Under the pieces are notes generated by a model. It had not been told where the DNA came from, did not search any database, and saw only the letters and a program-made list of their open reading frames with translations. The position numbers were made by a program, and so were the translations under genes. DNA of 64,000 nt, from positions 132,255,490 to 132,319,489 of the forward strand of contig NC_133396.1 of the NCBI RefSeq assembly GCF_047511655.1. The letters run 5' to 3'. How positions within the stretch are numbered: position 1 is the first letter of the stretch; each line of letters begins with the position of its first letter. Positions 34,487 to 47,000 of the stretch are shown piece by piece. The stretch comes from Castor canadensis (Eukaryota; Chordata; Mammalia; Rodentia; Castoridae).

Positions 34487-34503
34487 AAGAATTCCAACTA
34501 GAG
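34487..34503. repeat. Right target-site duplication of L1-A
   Basis: AAGAATTCCAACTAGAG, identical over 17 bp to 29202-29218. Confidence 0.97.
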
Positions 34504-34589
34504 TACCTGAAATCTCAGGAAGTGCCAAGACAGTCAGGAAGTCAAACGTTAGGCTAATGAAATCAGTAAGTGACCAGGCCTCCTGTTTA

Positions 34590-34945
34590 GGGCAGGAAAG
34601 CATCAAAGCCAGTTCCTTCTGAGGGCTGTGAGGGAGAATCTGCTCCCTGCCTCTGTCTTTGCTTTTGGTGGTTTCCTGGCCACCTTTGACATTCTTTGGC
34701 TTGCAAATTTATCACTCTGATCTCTGCCTTTACATTCACATGGTGTTCTCTCTGAGTGCATGTCTGCCTCTGTGCCCAAATTTTCACCTTTTCTAAGGAA
34801 CCAATCATATTAAATTAGACCCTACCTTAATCACTACATTTCAACTTGATCACCTAAAAGGTTCTATTTCCAAATAAGTTACCATCACAAGGACTAGAGA
34901 TTAGGACTCTAACCTCTTTTGGGGGCACACAATTCAACTCATAAC
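34590..34945 (-). mobile_element. MLT1-like MaLR LTR, antisense
   Basis: Reversed MLT1 order: AGTTCCTTCTGAGGGCTGTG, TTTTGGTGGTTTCCTGGCC, ACATTCTTTGGCTTGC, CTGATCTCTGCCTTTACATT, CTATTTCCAAATAAGTTACC, and GGGGCACACAATTCAACTCA at the right edge. No internal sequence. Confidence 0.85.
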
Positions 34946-35792
34946 ATGTGCATAGAGTATAACGCTTTTTTAATAGAGGGGTTATTTAAATATAAGATGT
35001 ACGAACTGGACTGAGTTAGACAGTGCATGCTCCTCCCAACCTCCTCAGGTTCAGGGAAATGAGGACTGTAGTCTCGGGCTGTGTAGGGACACACAGAAGT
35101 GCTTCAACAGCTTCCTGAGAGTTGCTATGGTCCAGCCTTTTAGAAACAAAAACAAAATGCTCTATGATAAAGAGGCTGTCCTCTTGTAGTGATAGACACT
35201 GAAGTAATAGCTCTGATGTCTCTGTAGTCCCTAAGAATAAGGTTAATACTTTCACAATCATGTTATGTTGTATTTATGAAGTCCTATTTCTACAATTCCA
35301 GTTGCATTGTCCTTACCTAAGGATAAGACTAGCACATAGTTGCATCTGGAATGTTTCAACTTGACTCTTCTTGGCTAGTACTGGGAAACAGTTTGAACCC
35401 CCAATAGATGGTTTTTGCATACTCTAATCCACAAAAAAGAAATCTCATCTTGTGAATTTGTTGGTCAGAGAAAACTCTATTGGCCATGGGTCTCATCAGC
35501 AGAAGTCAATTCCAGAATGGTTCAGGCACATATAAAGAGTGAGGTGATTGTTCAGGTTTAGAAATTCTTAGAAGTCATGCTCAGCCTGAATCTCTCTTGG
35601 GGAATGTTGTTTGTAGAGCAGTGGGAACCTCATTCCATCTTGTGTAACACAACTGCCACTTTGCAATGAGACTGTTGCAAGAAAGATTCTCAGCCCAAGG
35701 AAAGTGGGGAGAAGATAGAGACAAGGGCAGTTGCTGCAAATTATCAAGCACTGACATAGCTTAGTCCTAATAGGTTTTTGTCATTAGTATGT
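34946..35792. other. No gene or clear repeat seen
   Basis: Unique-looking; a minus-strand frame at 35016-35261 has no known motif. Confidence 0.5.
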
Positions 35793-35917
35793 CATCCATT
35801 CCCTCAGCAAATAATTGTTGGGTACTTACAATGTGCTGGTACTTGTTTATGAGCTGTTCACCCTTAAGTTTCCTCTTAAGGAGTTGTGATTTAGTGTAAA
35901 GTAAATTAAATAAGTAA
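35793..35917 (-). mobile_element. L2 3' end, first part of split copy
   Basis: CATTCCCTCAGCAAATAATT and GGGTACTTACAATGTGCTGG mark the reversed L2 3' end. It continues after L1-B at 39021 and after the antisense L1 at 40215, giving one L2 split in three. Confidence 0.7.
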
Positions 35918-35929
35918 CCCAAATTAATA

Positions 35930-38389
35930 AAATTAGAGATGAAAAAGGGGACATAACCACAAATACTAATGAAATCCAGAGAATCATTAAAGAGTACTTT
36001 GAAAACTTATATTCAAGTAAATTGGAAAACTTAGATGAAATGGGTAAATTCTTAGGTGCATTTAACCAACCAAAATTGAACCAAGAAGATGTTAAACACT
36101 TAAATGGTCCTATTACAAACAATGAAATTGAAGCAGTAATAAAGACCCTCCCTATAAATCAGAGCCCAGGACCTGATGGAAGAACTAACATAAATACTCC
36201 TCAAATTTTTATAGGAAACAGAAAGGGAAGAAACACTACCAAACTTATTCTATGAAGTCAGCATTGCACCCATTCCAAAACACAATAAAGATACATCACA
36301 AAAGAGAATTATAGACCAATATCTTTAATGAATATAGATGCAAAGATTCTCAACAAAATACTGGCAACCAGAATTCAACAACACATCAAAAAGATCATAC
36401 ACCATGGCCAAGTCAGTTTCATTCCAGTGATATAAGGATGGTTCAACATAGTTAAATCCATAAACTTAATACAGCATATAAACAAAAACAAGGACATAAA
36501 AACCACATGATCCTTTCAATAGATGAAGAAAAAGCATTTGACAAAATCCAACACCCTTTCACGATAAAAGCTCTGAAGAAACTAAGAATAGAAGGAATGT
36601 TCCTCAACATAATAAAGACTATATATGACAAACCTAGAGCCAACATCATACTAAATGGAGAACAACTGAAACTGTTCCTGTTGAAGTCAGGAATGAGGGA
36701 TGTACACTTTCTCCACTCCTATTCAATATAGTTTGGGAACTCCAAAAGACAACAGCAAGAAATAAAAGGGATTCAATAAGGAAGGAAGAAGTCAAACTAT
36801 CCCTAATTACAGATGACATGATCCAATACCTAACAGACCCTAAAAACTATTAGAGATTATAAACTCTTTCAGCAAAGTAGCAGGATAGAAAATTAACATT
36901 CACAAATAAGTAGCTTTTCTGTATACCAACAACAAACAGACTGACAAAGAAATCAGGGAATCAATCACATTTATAATAGCCTCAAAAACAGCAAAGTACC
37001 TTGGAATAAATTTAACAAAAAAACCCAAAGACCTTTTTAATGAAAACTATAAACCACTGAAGAGAGAAATAGAAGAAGATATCAAAAGATGGAAAGAACT
37101 TCCATGTTTGTGGATTGATAGAATCAACATTGTGACAATGGCCGTACTACCGAAAGCAATCTACATGTTCAACACAATCCCTATCAAAATTCCAATGACA
37201 TTCTGCACAGAAATGGAAAAATCAATCTTGAAATAATGTGGAAACACAAAAGACCTGGAATAGTCAAAGCAATTCTGAGAAAAAGTCCAATGCTGGAGGT
37301 GTCACAATACCTGACTTCAAACTATACTACAGAGCCATAACAATAAAAACAGCATGGTATTGGCACAAAAACAGACAGGAAGATCAATGGATCAGAACAG
37401 AATACCCAGACATAAACCCACACATTTATAGCCAACTGATCTTCAACAAAGTAGCCCAAAACACACAATGGAGAAAAGACAGCCTCTTCAACAAATACTG
37501 GATAGTCACATGTAGAAGACTGAAACTAGGTTCCTGTCTCTCATGACTTTCTAAATAAAACTCCAAAGGCCCAGCATCCAAGAGTAACAATGAACAAATG
37601 GGACTGCATCAAACTAAAGAGCTTCTGCACAGCAAAGAAAACAGTTAGAAGATTCAAGATACAGCCCACAGAATGGGAGAAAATCTTTGCCAGCTACTCA
37701 TTTGATAAGGGACTAATATCCAGAATCTGTAGGGAACTCAAAAAACTCAACCCCCAAAGAATCAACACCCCAATGAAGAAGTGGGCACATGAATTAAACA
37801 AGGAATTCTCAAAGGAAGAGGTACAAATGGCCAGTAAATACATGAAGAAGTGTTCAACTTCCCTGATTATAAAAAAGATGCAAGTCAAACAACACTTAGA
37901 TTTCATCTCACCCCAGTTAGACTGGCCATAATCAAGGGTAATAACAACAAAAAATACTGATGAGGATGTGGCAAAATAGGAAACCTTATACACTGTTGGT
38001 GGAATGCAAATTTGTACAACCACTTGGAAGGCAGTATGGAGATTCCTTAAAAAGCTAAAGGTAGAGCTTCCATATGATTCAGTGATACTGCTCCTGGGCA
38101 TCTACCTAAAGAACATAAGACAGGATACAGTAGAGACATCTGTGCACTGATGTTCACTGAAGCACTACTCACAATTGCCAAGCTTTGGAAACAACCCAGG
38201 TGCCTGCCCTACAGCTGATGAATGGGTCAAGAAAATGTGGTATATATACAATGTATTAGTCAACCACAAGGAATAGTAACATAGGGTTTGAAGGTAAATG
38301 GATGCAATTGGAAGTCATCATGTTATGTGAAGTAAGCCAGGCTCAGAAAGACAAAAGCTGCATGTTTTCTCTTATATGTGGAAGATAGA
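35930..38389 (+). pseudogene. L1-B ORF2 remnant (RT and C-terminal part)
   Basis: The frame at 36022-36255 holds the N-terminal RT-side text (QSPGPDG). The frame at 36507-36731 has [15 protein letters not shown], the first RT catalytic Asp motif. Near 36803-36820 the active site reads LITDDM: both Asp are kept, but the usual Phe-Ala is replaced. Later frames cover the thumb and C-terminal parts (37238-37546, 37590-37931). The Cys-rich C-terminal motif is degraded (37955-38000). Stops and frameshifts separate the blocks, so no protein is expected. Confidence 0.9.
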
Positions 38390-38864
38390 TCCAATAGACA
38401 AACATATACACAAAAGCAAGCATGATCATATACAAACTCAGAGGTTGAACATGTCTTTAATAGTGGAACTAGTCTACAGAACTTGGGGAAAGAGAGAAAC
38501 CAAAAGAGAATGATTGAGCATCAGTGATATCGTAAAACACAAGATGTGAGGGTAAGGGTTATAAGAATGTGTATTGAAAGCTGTTGAAAAATGGGTGGTG
38601 GTAGGTAAAAGGATAAGGGAGAGTAATGGAAGGGGTTGAATGGACCAAACTAAAGTATACCCACAGCAGGCATACATTGAGAAACCCCTTTGAACATCAA
38701 CTTAAATATTAATAACAAAAAATAAGACTGTAAAAGAGGTACAGTGTGTGGGGGGTACTAGTGAGAGGGGGAAAGGTGAATGAAGGAGATTAAGGTGACA
38801 GTACATGATTGATGGACTTCATATACTTATATGAAGTAGAACTAAAAAACCTCTTGGAATTTGT

Positions 38865-38895
38865 TTAAGTGGGGTGGGGAGGGGGTTGAGGCAGA
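38865..38895 (+). other. G-rich tract in L1-B 3' UTR
   Basis: GGGGTGGGGAGGGGGTTGAGG at about 38871-38891 has three long G-runs and could form a partial G-quadruplex. Confidence 0.7.
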
Positions 38896-39020
38896 CAGAT
38901 GATGGGGACAATGTAAATAATGTACAATATAAGTCTACTTGGAATTGTCACTATGAAGCCTCCCTTGTATAACAAATATATTTCAATAAAAATTTATTAA
39001 AAAATAAACAAATAAAAATA

Positions 39021-39717
39021 CATTATATCAACGATAGTTGAATTATCAAGATGAGGAGTAAAAGAAGTGGAAGTCATACTGGGGAGTGTTTCCATTTTAT
39101 ATAAGATTTTCAGGAAAACTTCATTGAAAAGTAAATTTGAACAGAGACTTGGAAAATTTAAAAGATTAGATCATGGGGGTGTCTGAAGGAAAGACATTGT
39201 AAAGGGAACCAGAGAAGCCAAGGCCCTAGGCAGGAATCTCTTTGAATAGAGCAAGATGTCAAGACTAGAATGGAAGGGTAGGTAATAAAGAACATCATAT
39301 CAGAACTTAGGGGAAAGGACTGTAGACCATTGTATAGGATTTTATTTCCTTTTTCATAGTAAGATGGGGTGGTCTTCAGTAGCAGAGTAACATGCTATAT
39401 GAGTTAGATTCAAAATAAGACTTTTTTCTGGCGTCAGTGTTAAGATAAGAATATGAAAAAGAAAAAGGGGATCAATTTATGAGGCAACTGTAATAATCCC
39501 AGTATAAGGTGAGGATGGGCTGAACCAAGTGGTGTGAAAATGTTTAATTTTGATTAATTTGGAAGATGGAGTTCTTGATGGAATGAATGTAGGCTGTGAG
39601 AGAATGTGAGAGGTCAGTGATGACTCCATAGTTCTTGTCTTCTGCAGTTGGAGGAATCCAGAACCATTAGGAGTAAACTTGGTTGCAATCAGAGAGATTT
39701 AATTTTCAGCATATTAA
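39021..39717 (-). mobile_element. L2, second part of split copy
   Basis: Reversed L2 order continues: GGAAAACTTCATTGAAAAG, AGCCAAGGCCCTAGGCAGGA, GGGGAAAGGACTGTAGACC, CAACTGTAATAATCCCAGTA, GATGACTCCATAGTTCTTG. It meets the antisense L1 at the duplicated CAGCATATTAA. Confidence 0.7.
39707..39717. repeat. Left target-site duplication of antisense L1
   Basis: CAGCATATTAA, repeated at 40215-40225. Confidence 0.88.
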
Positions 39718-40214
39718 TTTTTTTTATTGTTAGTTATTTTGACTTTTTGTTTATTTATTCACATGTGTATACTTTGGGTCATTTCTTCCCCCCCCCCCGC
39801 TCCCCTCCCCCATCCTTTCCCCCGGTCCTCTCCTCAGTTCCAGGTAGGTCCTGTTCTGCCCTTATCACTAATTTTGTTGAAGAAAAGACTTAAGCATAAT
39901 AAGAAAGACAAAGCGTTTTTGCTAGTTGAGTTAAGGATAGCTATACAGAAAGATTCCTACTATTGCTTTCATGTACCCATGTGTTAGGACCCATGTTGAC
40001 TCAACTCTAACTGATCTTTACCTTGGTTCCTGATCCCCTGCTAGTGATAACCTGTCATTTTAAGGTTTCTGTATTAGTTCCTCTGGAGTGGGGACATCAA
40101 ACGCTTTCATGTTTTGGGTTTTCTGCCTATTCCCGTATCTCCCGTATGTGCTCTCCCTCTTCTTGTGATCCAAGTCCAACAACATTGCTGCATTTGCCTT
40201 AGATCTAAAGTTCG
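39718..40214 (-). mobile_element. Short 5'-truncated L1, antisense
   Basis: It begins with a T-run (the reversed poly(A)) and GGGTCATTTCTTCCCC, then a long C/T tract at about 39783-39840 (the reversed G-rich 3' UTR). It ends inside the end of ORF2 (CTCCCTCTTCTTGTGATCC, then TTAGATCTAAAGTTC). The 11-bp direct repeat on both sides confirms the insertion. Same 3' UTR type as L1-A. Confidence 0.93.
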
Positions 40215-40410
40215 CAGCATATTAAATTTGAGATTACTTTTTACATAGCCCACAGGATAGATAATCAAATAGTTAACTAGAAATATAACTCTGGAGTTGA
40301 GAGGAGAAACCCATGGATGAGACAGACATTTAGGCATTATCATCAAGTAAACGACATTGAAATCCATGAAACTTAATGAGATCACCTGCAGAGTGGGTGC
40401 AAAAAGCTGA
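40215..40410 (-). mobile_element. L2, third part of split copy
   Basis: Continues the reversed L2: GCAGCATATTAAATTTGAG, AACTCTGGAGTTGAGAGG, ACATTGAAATCCATGAAACT, GAGATCACCTGCAGAGTGG. Confidence 0.65.
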
Positions 40411-40456
40411 CATCAGAGGACTGAAACCTGGGACTCTCCAGCATTTAAACATCAGA

Positions 40457-40661
40457 GATGCTAGGTGCTGGTGACTCACTCCTGTAATTCTAGCTATTTA
40501 GTAGGCTGAGATTCAAAGTATCATGGTTGGAGGCCAGCCTGGGCAAATAGTTCGTGAGACCCCATTTCTAAAAATAACCAGAGCAAAATGGATTGGAAGC
40601 ATAGCTTAAGTAATAGTCCTTTGCAAGTGCAAAGCCCTGAGTTCAAAGACTAGTCCTACCA
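40457..40661 (+). mobile_element. Dimeric B1-like/ID-like SINE, sense
   Basis: Left half: GGTGCTGGTGACTCACTCCT, GTAATTCTAGCTATTTAGTA, TGGAGGCCAGCCTGGGC. Linker: AAAAATAACCAGAGCAAAAT. Right half: TTAAGTAATAGTCCTTTGCA and GCAAAGCCCTGAGTTCAAAG. The ID-like half has lost part of its A box. Confidence 0.9.
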
Positions 40662-40716
40662 GACAGAGAGAGAGAGACAGATAGACAGACAGAAAGAGAG
40701 ACAGAGAGAGAGAGAA
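40661..40716. repeat. (GA)n/(GACA)n simple repeat after SINE
   Basis: GAGA and GACA units directly after the SINE tail position. Confidence 0.9.
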
Positions 40717-41309
40717 TGGGAAATGAGGAAGAATTAGCAGAGAGTGCTGGAAAAAGTGGCTAGTGAACAAGGACAAGAACTAATCAGGTGGTGCCCTGAC
40801 AGACAGACAGAAAGTATTCCAAGAAGTAAAGAGAAATCAACTCTCAAATGTCACTTGCCAGCCAAGCTAGATGAGCACTGAGACTGTCCCATTGGATTTA
40901 CAGAACATAGCACATCATTAGTTGCAGATGAAAACTGGATTAGATTTAGATCAAGAAAAATAAGGATGACAACTTCATACACAGTTATTAGGATATCTTT
41001 TTAAAATGCTAACCTTACCATGTAACTCCTCATCTCCAAACTGTATCGTCTTATTATCATGCTCAGAATAAAATCAGAAATAGAAAAAATAAGAGAAAAG
41101 AAAAAAAGGATGAGCACATTGGAGACAGGAAATAAAGGAGGTTTGTTACCATGCTGGGGAGTTGAAAAATGGGAGAGTAGATAGTGGAGGATGTGAAATG
41201 GTTTAAAATAAAACGAGAAATAGCAGCATGTTTAAATGCCAGTGGGTAGAACATGAAAGGAGAAATATTGCAACGGAGAGTAGGAAAAACTGGAGAATAT
41301 TGTTATTAA
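40717..41309. other. No gene or clear repeat seen
   Basis: Purine-rich unique-looking sequence with a small GACAGACAGA echo near 40797. Confidence 0.5.
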
Positions 41310-41690
41310 TCAGGTTTTTTCATGTTTTATGCTGCTACAACTGACTACAAGAGACTGGTAATTTATAATGCAGAAACAGGTATTTGGGTCATGATTCTGA
41401 AGACAAGGAAGTCTATGATTGAAGGGCTTGTGAGCAGGAGCTGGTGAGGACCTTCTTGCTGCATCAAGCTTGTTGGAAAGTGTCACATGGCAAAAAAGAA
41501 TGAATAAAGGGGCCAAACTCATCTTTTTATAAGGAGCCCACTCCCACAAAAACTGCAATAATTTATCCATGAAGGAAGAGACCTGATGACTTAATAACTT
41601 CCTAAAGTCTCCAATTCTTAGCACTGTTGCACTGGGGATTAAGTTTCCAACATGTGAAATTTGGGGAACATGTTTGTATCTTAGTGCACT
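41310..41690 (-). mobile_element. MST-like MaLR solo LTR, antisense
   Basis: CATGTTTTATGCTGCTACAA and GAGACTGGTAATTTATAATG mark the reversed 3' end. Then GGAGCTGGTGAGGACCTTC, AAGTGTCACATGGCAAAA, TTATAAGGAGCCCACTCCCA, GTTGCACTGGGGATTAAGTT follow in MST order. Confidence 0.88.
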
Positions 41691-42795
41691 CCTCAAAAAT
41701 TTGGGAATGGGAGAAAAAGAACTGAATTCTGAGACAAAGTTTGGAGTTAAGTATATGGAATTAGAGCAGAAGAAAATGTGCAGTCATTTTAGAAAGACTT
41801 AATGAATCCCAGATGTGCCACACTAGATTATGACCTGATTGAATAAGTTATTATATCTAAGAAACGCACTGACTTGAAAGTAGTCTGTCCAGACGTTGAA
41901 CATTTAGAGAAAAGAGAATCATAAAATTTGAGCTTGGATGTCCCAACTAAACACTAACCATGGAAAAGAATGCCAAAAGTTCAACCTATCATATCCTTGG
42001 TAACATGTGCTGTGGAAATGGGTGTTTTTTAAGTTATCTCCACTGAAAGTCATGAAATATTTGAACCATGTAACTAATTCCATTGACATAATTTTATGTG
42101 TCCCAAGCAACTTTAAGTTATAACTCAGCTTATTACCATGCTGGTCTTGCCTTCTCTGTACCAGGTCCTTGTACAGATCACCTTTGCTTGTGAGCACACA
42201 GAAATATACCCAGAGTAGACTTTCGCTTTTTCTACCCTTTATTGGGCATTGCAATAGTATTGTGATTTAGGACCCCCTTATTGTGTAAAGTTATAATAGT
42301 CGTTGTTGTTATTAGTTTTATTTATCAAATATGCTTTTCTCCTCTTTCTAGATGCAAGGTAGGACTTGACTTCTGAGTGGAACTGCTTTGAAAATGCCAT
42401 TTGAGTAGGCATGATTGAAATCATTTGCGACAGAAACATTGACTCAGGACAGTATTTGTCATTTTCCCTTGGTTCTACTTCAGCTATGGTGAAAGCAGAG
42501 GCTCTCCTAGCTGAGTTTCTGAAAGAGGACAACATGAACTTGCAGAGTGGTGATGAGAAATATAGCTATTGCTGTTTAAATCACTGAAATCTTGGGACTG
42601 TAGTTTACTGAAACATCTCCTCTTGATTGTTACAAAAAGATCCATTATTTTCAGACTGCCAAAGACATGGTTCAAAGGTGCCAAATACTAAGTCTTACCA
42701 AGTTTTGCAGGGCATATTCACTAGTTGATAACACTACTTTTTGCTGCATTGTCAGTCCTGATCTGTGGTTCACAAGTTATTTTGACTAGCAGATG
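41691..42795. other. No gene or clear repeat seen
   Basis: Unique-looking. Minus-strand frames at 41919-42254 and 42278-42535 lack recognisable motifs. Confidence 0.5.
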
Positions 42796-42970
42796 GTATG
42801 GTACAGCACAGTGGTTAGGAGCAAAGTTTAAAATCAGAATGTCAATTATGTGGTGCCTATTTTGGCACTAAGGGATGTCACTTAATGAAGAAAGGACTAT
42901 ATTACCTACGAAGCTTTCTCATTATGTCTAACCTTTAAGTTATAAGGTATGTATGCACAGAAAACAAATA
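42796..42970 (+). mobile_element. MIR SINE
   Basis: GGTACAGCACAGTGGTTAGG and AGCAAAGTTTAAAATCAGAA give the MIR start; TTTCTCATTATGTCTAACC is the diverged middle. Confidence 0.6.
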
Positions 42971-43199
42971 GTATATATAGGGTTTGATGCTATCTGTGGT
43001 TTCAGGCATCTACCGGGGGCGTTGAGCTGTGTTACCTCCAGTGGAAGGGTGTGCTATGGTATTGAATTTGAGCTACCCATTGAAACTAGGTACTTTTATA
43101 TGACATCTGAAGATCCATGACTTGTGTGCTAGATTTTTGAAAATGTGAGCTTCAAAAAGATGATAAAGTTATGCATATGGATGAGATTATCTAGGGAAA

Positions 43200-43520
43200 G
43201 GATATTAGTGAGAAAAACTTGGAAGCTAAGAAGAAACTAGAAGTTTAGAAGGTGGAGACACGAACTTTGAGACAATGGGGAAGTAGAGGAGTGGCCTGGA
43301 AGGTAGGAGGAAGTCAGCAGAGTTGTGTGTCGCAGAAAGTTAGGGAAGAGAATGTTTTAAAAAAGACGGTATATATGGCCAATGGCGTTGACATAAGTAA
43401 GAAATGGGGAAGAATAAGGAACGTTCATTGTTCATTTAACGACATGAAGGTAGTTTTTAAGTGTTTCTAAGTAATGAAAGTGAAAACTGTTTCAGGGTAT
43501 AAAGAGACTGGGAGCCTGAT
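43200..43520 (-). mobile_element. Possible L2-like fragment, antisense
   Basis: AGAAGTTTAGAAGGTGGAGA, AGGAAGTCAGCAGAGTTGTG and AGGAACGTTCATTG echo the inner 3' region of antisense L2 copies. Both ends are uncertain. Confidence 0.35.
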
Positions 43521-43809
43521 TTAGTGAGTTGAGGGATATTGAGCTTGAGATAGTAAGTATGATGAACTTTATATGTATTTCAAAAGCCAAATATATTTTT
43601 GAAATTTATTGAATTCCCATAGAATTTATACTTGTACATTATTTACCTTGGGATATGTCTTTAAGTTTTCTTGGTGATGGAGTAGTATGTCTTCAAAATT
43701 TGTGACAATGTCCATTTGAAAAGAAGGCATTCACATGAAAAACTGATATATATCTAACAGACCTACATAATTATTACTTCACTTACCTCTGTCTATCTGG
43801 GAGGCAACT

Positions 43810-44070
43810 GTGGTTAGTAGGGCTAGTCATATGGAGACACACATGGCTAAGTTCAAGGAGACATGGGTCAAATTTAAATTTCCAGCTTGTCACCTTGCTA
43901 GAAATATTACTTTGAATAGGATAGGTGACATTTCTGTGTTCAATTTTCCTTATCCTTAAACTTGTTGGAAATAGTGTTCTTCTCATTAGTTTCTTAAAAA
44001 GATTAAGTGTATTAACACTTACAATGTTCTTATATTAGTACTTGGTACATAGACTTAAAAATAGCTGTTA
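43810..44070 (+). mobile_element. MIR SINE
   Basis: AAATTTCCAGCTTGTCACC, TTCTGTGTTCAATTTTCCTT and TTAGTACTTGGTACATAGAC fit the MIR order. Confidence 0.6.
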
Positions 44071-47000
44071 TTCTAACTTCTATTTGCTTTTCATGGGACA
44101 AGGAATGTGGATTAAATATTTATTCATATCCCTATAATGATCTACTTTAATTAGACTGTTCTTATTTTTAACAATTATGTATTTCTTTAGTGGTGGATTT
44201 CAGACATGAGTCTATTTCAATGAAGTCTAAATGGCACCTGTCCAATGATACCCAAAGAGGTTCATCTCCTTTCCTATGGGCTGATTTCATTTTTTATTTG
44301 GCCTGTGTATATTTGTCTGTAGACCTCTGATAACATTTGTTTCCATCTTTCATCATTTTAATTTTCATGAGAAATTCTTGGGTCTCCTTCACCAAATGAC
44401 ATCTTTCCTTAGCTATTCCAATTGTCATATTTGCATTTTTAATCTGGTTCCCTCACAGCACTACACATAAGTTCTGACTTGATCAAGTCAGCACATGAAA
44501 GAATTTGTTAGGCATATTCTTGAGTCTTCCTGAGAGGCACTTCTTCCCAACTATCTACGCTTATAGTATTTTTTGTGGTATGTTTAAAAATCCTATCCAG
44601 ACCTCCTGCACTGCATATTCAAGCATCCATCCACTTTCATTCTCTACACAAATGTATCTATATATATTGCAGGCCATATATTTCATTCACATTTTGCAGA
44701 TCTGCCCACTATTCACACTCCCTGTGGAACAGCAGAAGTGGGCAGTAACTAGTTTGTTAGATGCCTCTTGGCAGGCCAGCCACCATTGTCTTTGGAAGGA
44801 CTGTCCATCCAGATATGACTGCTTTAACTAATTTAACTAAATTACCAAACGTAGCTTCATTTGGGGTAAGTAGAAAAACTCTTTTCACTTGTTGCTAGGG
44901 TTTATGACTCATACATTATTTTGAGTGATTAAAGTTCAACCAGAGTGTTATAAACACCAATGTGTCTGACAGAGCCTGGATAAAGAAATGGAGTTGGGGG
45001 TAGGAGATAGTCAACATGCATCACAGGTTTTTGCTCAAGAGAAGTCAAGCTTTCAGAGAACCACTTGAGGATGGTTGCAAGTAGTGATGGGTAAATACCT
45101 GCCTGTCTCAGGGCAGGATGAAGCTCCTTCAGAAAGCTGAAATCATCCTTCATGGGAGAGGTTCCAGGTCCATCCCATTATTTCAGAATCTTCTCTCTGC
45201 CGAGTCACATTCTTTTTTATATATTCTTTAGTCATTAATAATGCTTTTCTTTCTGGGTTTCCTCTTGAATTATTTTTTCATTTGGTCTCAGAGTATTATT
45301 TTCTCCTCCTTAATGAACCTGAGCAAAGGAATATCATTTGAACTTTTCCATTATGAAAGCACTGGTTTGCATTGTTGTGGCTATAATTAGTGATTAATTC
45401 AGGTAGAGGCAAAAACAAAGCTACACTTCACATTGTACTACAAATTTAAAATTATCACTTCTTGGATGCCAAATGCAAATGCCTTCTGTATAACATCTTT
45501 TCCTATCCTTTACTGCTTCAAAAAGCCTGAAGGGATAATTGAAAGTGGATTTTAGTCGTATCTATGTGGTCATCTGATATGGTAAACTGGTACTTACTGA
45601 AAGTGTAATTTAAATAAATGGTTATCTTCTGGCAGCTTTTTACTTACCTTTGAGATAAAATTAGCATGAAGAGATGTTTGCAATGACATAAGTAAAAATA
45701 TTGCTGAACTAAGAAATACTTGGGTTTAAAAAATAGAGCATTGATTAAAAACTTTAAGCAGAATAAATTAAAGTACATTATATTGGTTTGGGGTACAATC
45801 ACATTATAGGAAATAGAAGCATTAAAAGTAGAATGACAAAAAGCATAGAAAGCTGCATGGTTTATGAAAGTTTGCCTGTTGAAACTATGTTTTAAATAAT
45901 TTCATAAAAGTCTGATTTCTGTATTTGTATCCCTTAGCAATGGGTTGTGATTTTCTTATTACATACTGGCTTTAGACAGAAAGTTGTGGTAACTATATCT
46001 ACAGGTTCAAGGTGAGGGGAGTTAAACAGATAGGCTGGGGGTCAGGAAAAGGGACTACCAGGGTCAGATTCCAGCCAGGATGATGATGATTTTTATAATC
46101 ATCTGGGGAAGGGAATCTGTGTTAAGTGCAATACCGATGACAATGACTGGTCCAAGCTGGTACCTGTTGGAACAAGAGTGTTCCTAAGAAGGGATGCGTG
46201 ATTTTGAAGGATCACTTGTCTCTTGGGGACTATTGGATCCACAACAGGATGAGTCTGGAGTTCTATTACCCACAAAGCTGAGTTCCTTCCCCCTGACCAT
46301 CTCCTCTTTCACCGTGGCCTCTCACACTGGTATCTATGTTTGTTTTTAAAACCTCATATGAATACAAACTGAGATGCTAAAAAGCATATTGACTATAGAA
46401 AACATAAGTCAAAATCTTTCCCTCCTACCCTGAGTCCCATGGAAAATTCAATTTGTTTTCCTTTCAAGATCTTTCTGTTTTTGTGTCTACTCTGTTAGAT
46501 AATGAAGTACTGGATTCTTCCAGACTGTCTGACATTTCCAAGTAAAACAGACTTCCATTGACCAAAAATCTCTTCAAGGTAAAACAAACAAACAAAACAG
46601 ATCTAAATCCTCACAAGAGTGAGTGAGCTTTTCCTCCCATTTTTTTCCAGGTGTGGTAACTGAATTGTTATGTCACATGGCATTCCAACATGTCAGGTGT
46701 TTCGATGGTGCTAAAAGTCACATTTGCAGGCATCCTTTTCATGATGTCTTCATCAGTGAACTTTGGCACTACAGGCATGACTAGCTCACTCCTGCCAGTA
46801 CACAACATCTGCATATTCTCAGATCCCCTTTCCCCTTACCTGTAAGAACACTCGTCATTCTTCATCTTCAGTTATTAATGTAGCTCATTATAGGCTGCTC
46901 CAGCTGTCCTCCAAATGTATGCTGAATAAGACATGAGGAGCAAAGCTTTAAAACAGCTTTCCAATCTAGGCAAGTCATTAGATGAATTTAAGTCAGAAAG

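Larger units (their letters stand above)
35918..39020 (+). mobile_element. L1-B: 5'-truncated older L1
   Basis: It starts inside ORF2, just upstream of the reverse transcriptase, and runs through the 3' UTR to an A-rich end near 39020. The 3' UTR (GGGGTACTAGTGAGAGG, CTTATATGAAGTAGAACT) differs from that of L1-A and L1-C and matches the fragment at 1395-1660. It is inserted in an antisense L2. Clear target-site duplications are not visible because both edges are A/T-rich. Confidence 0.92.
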
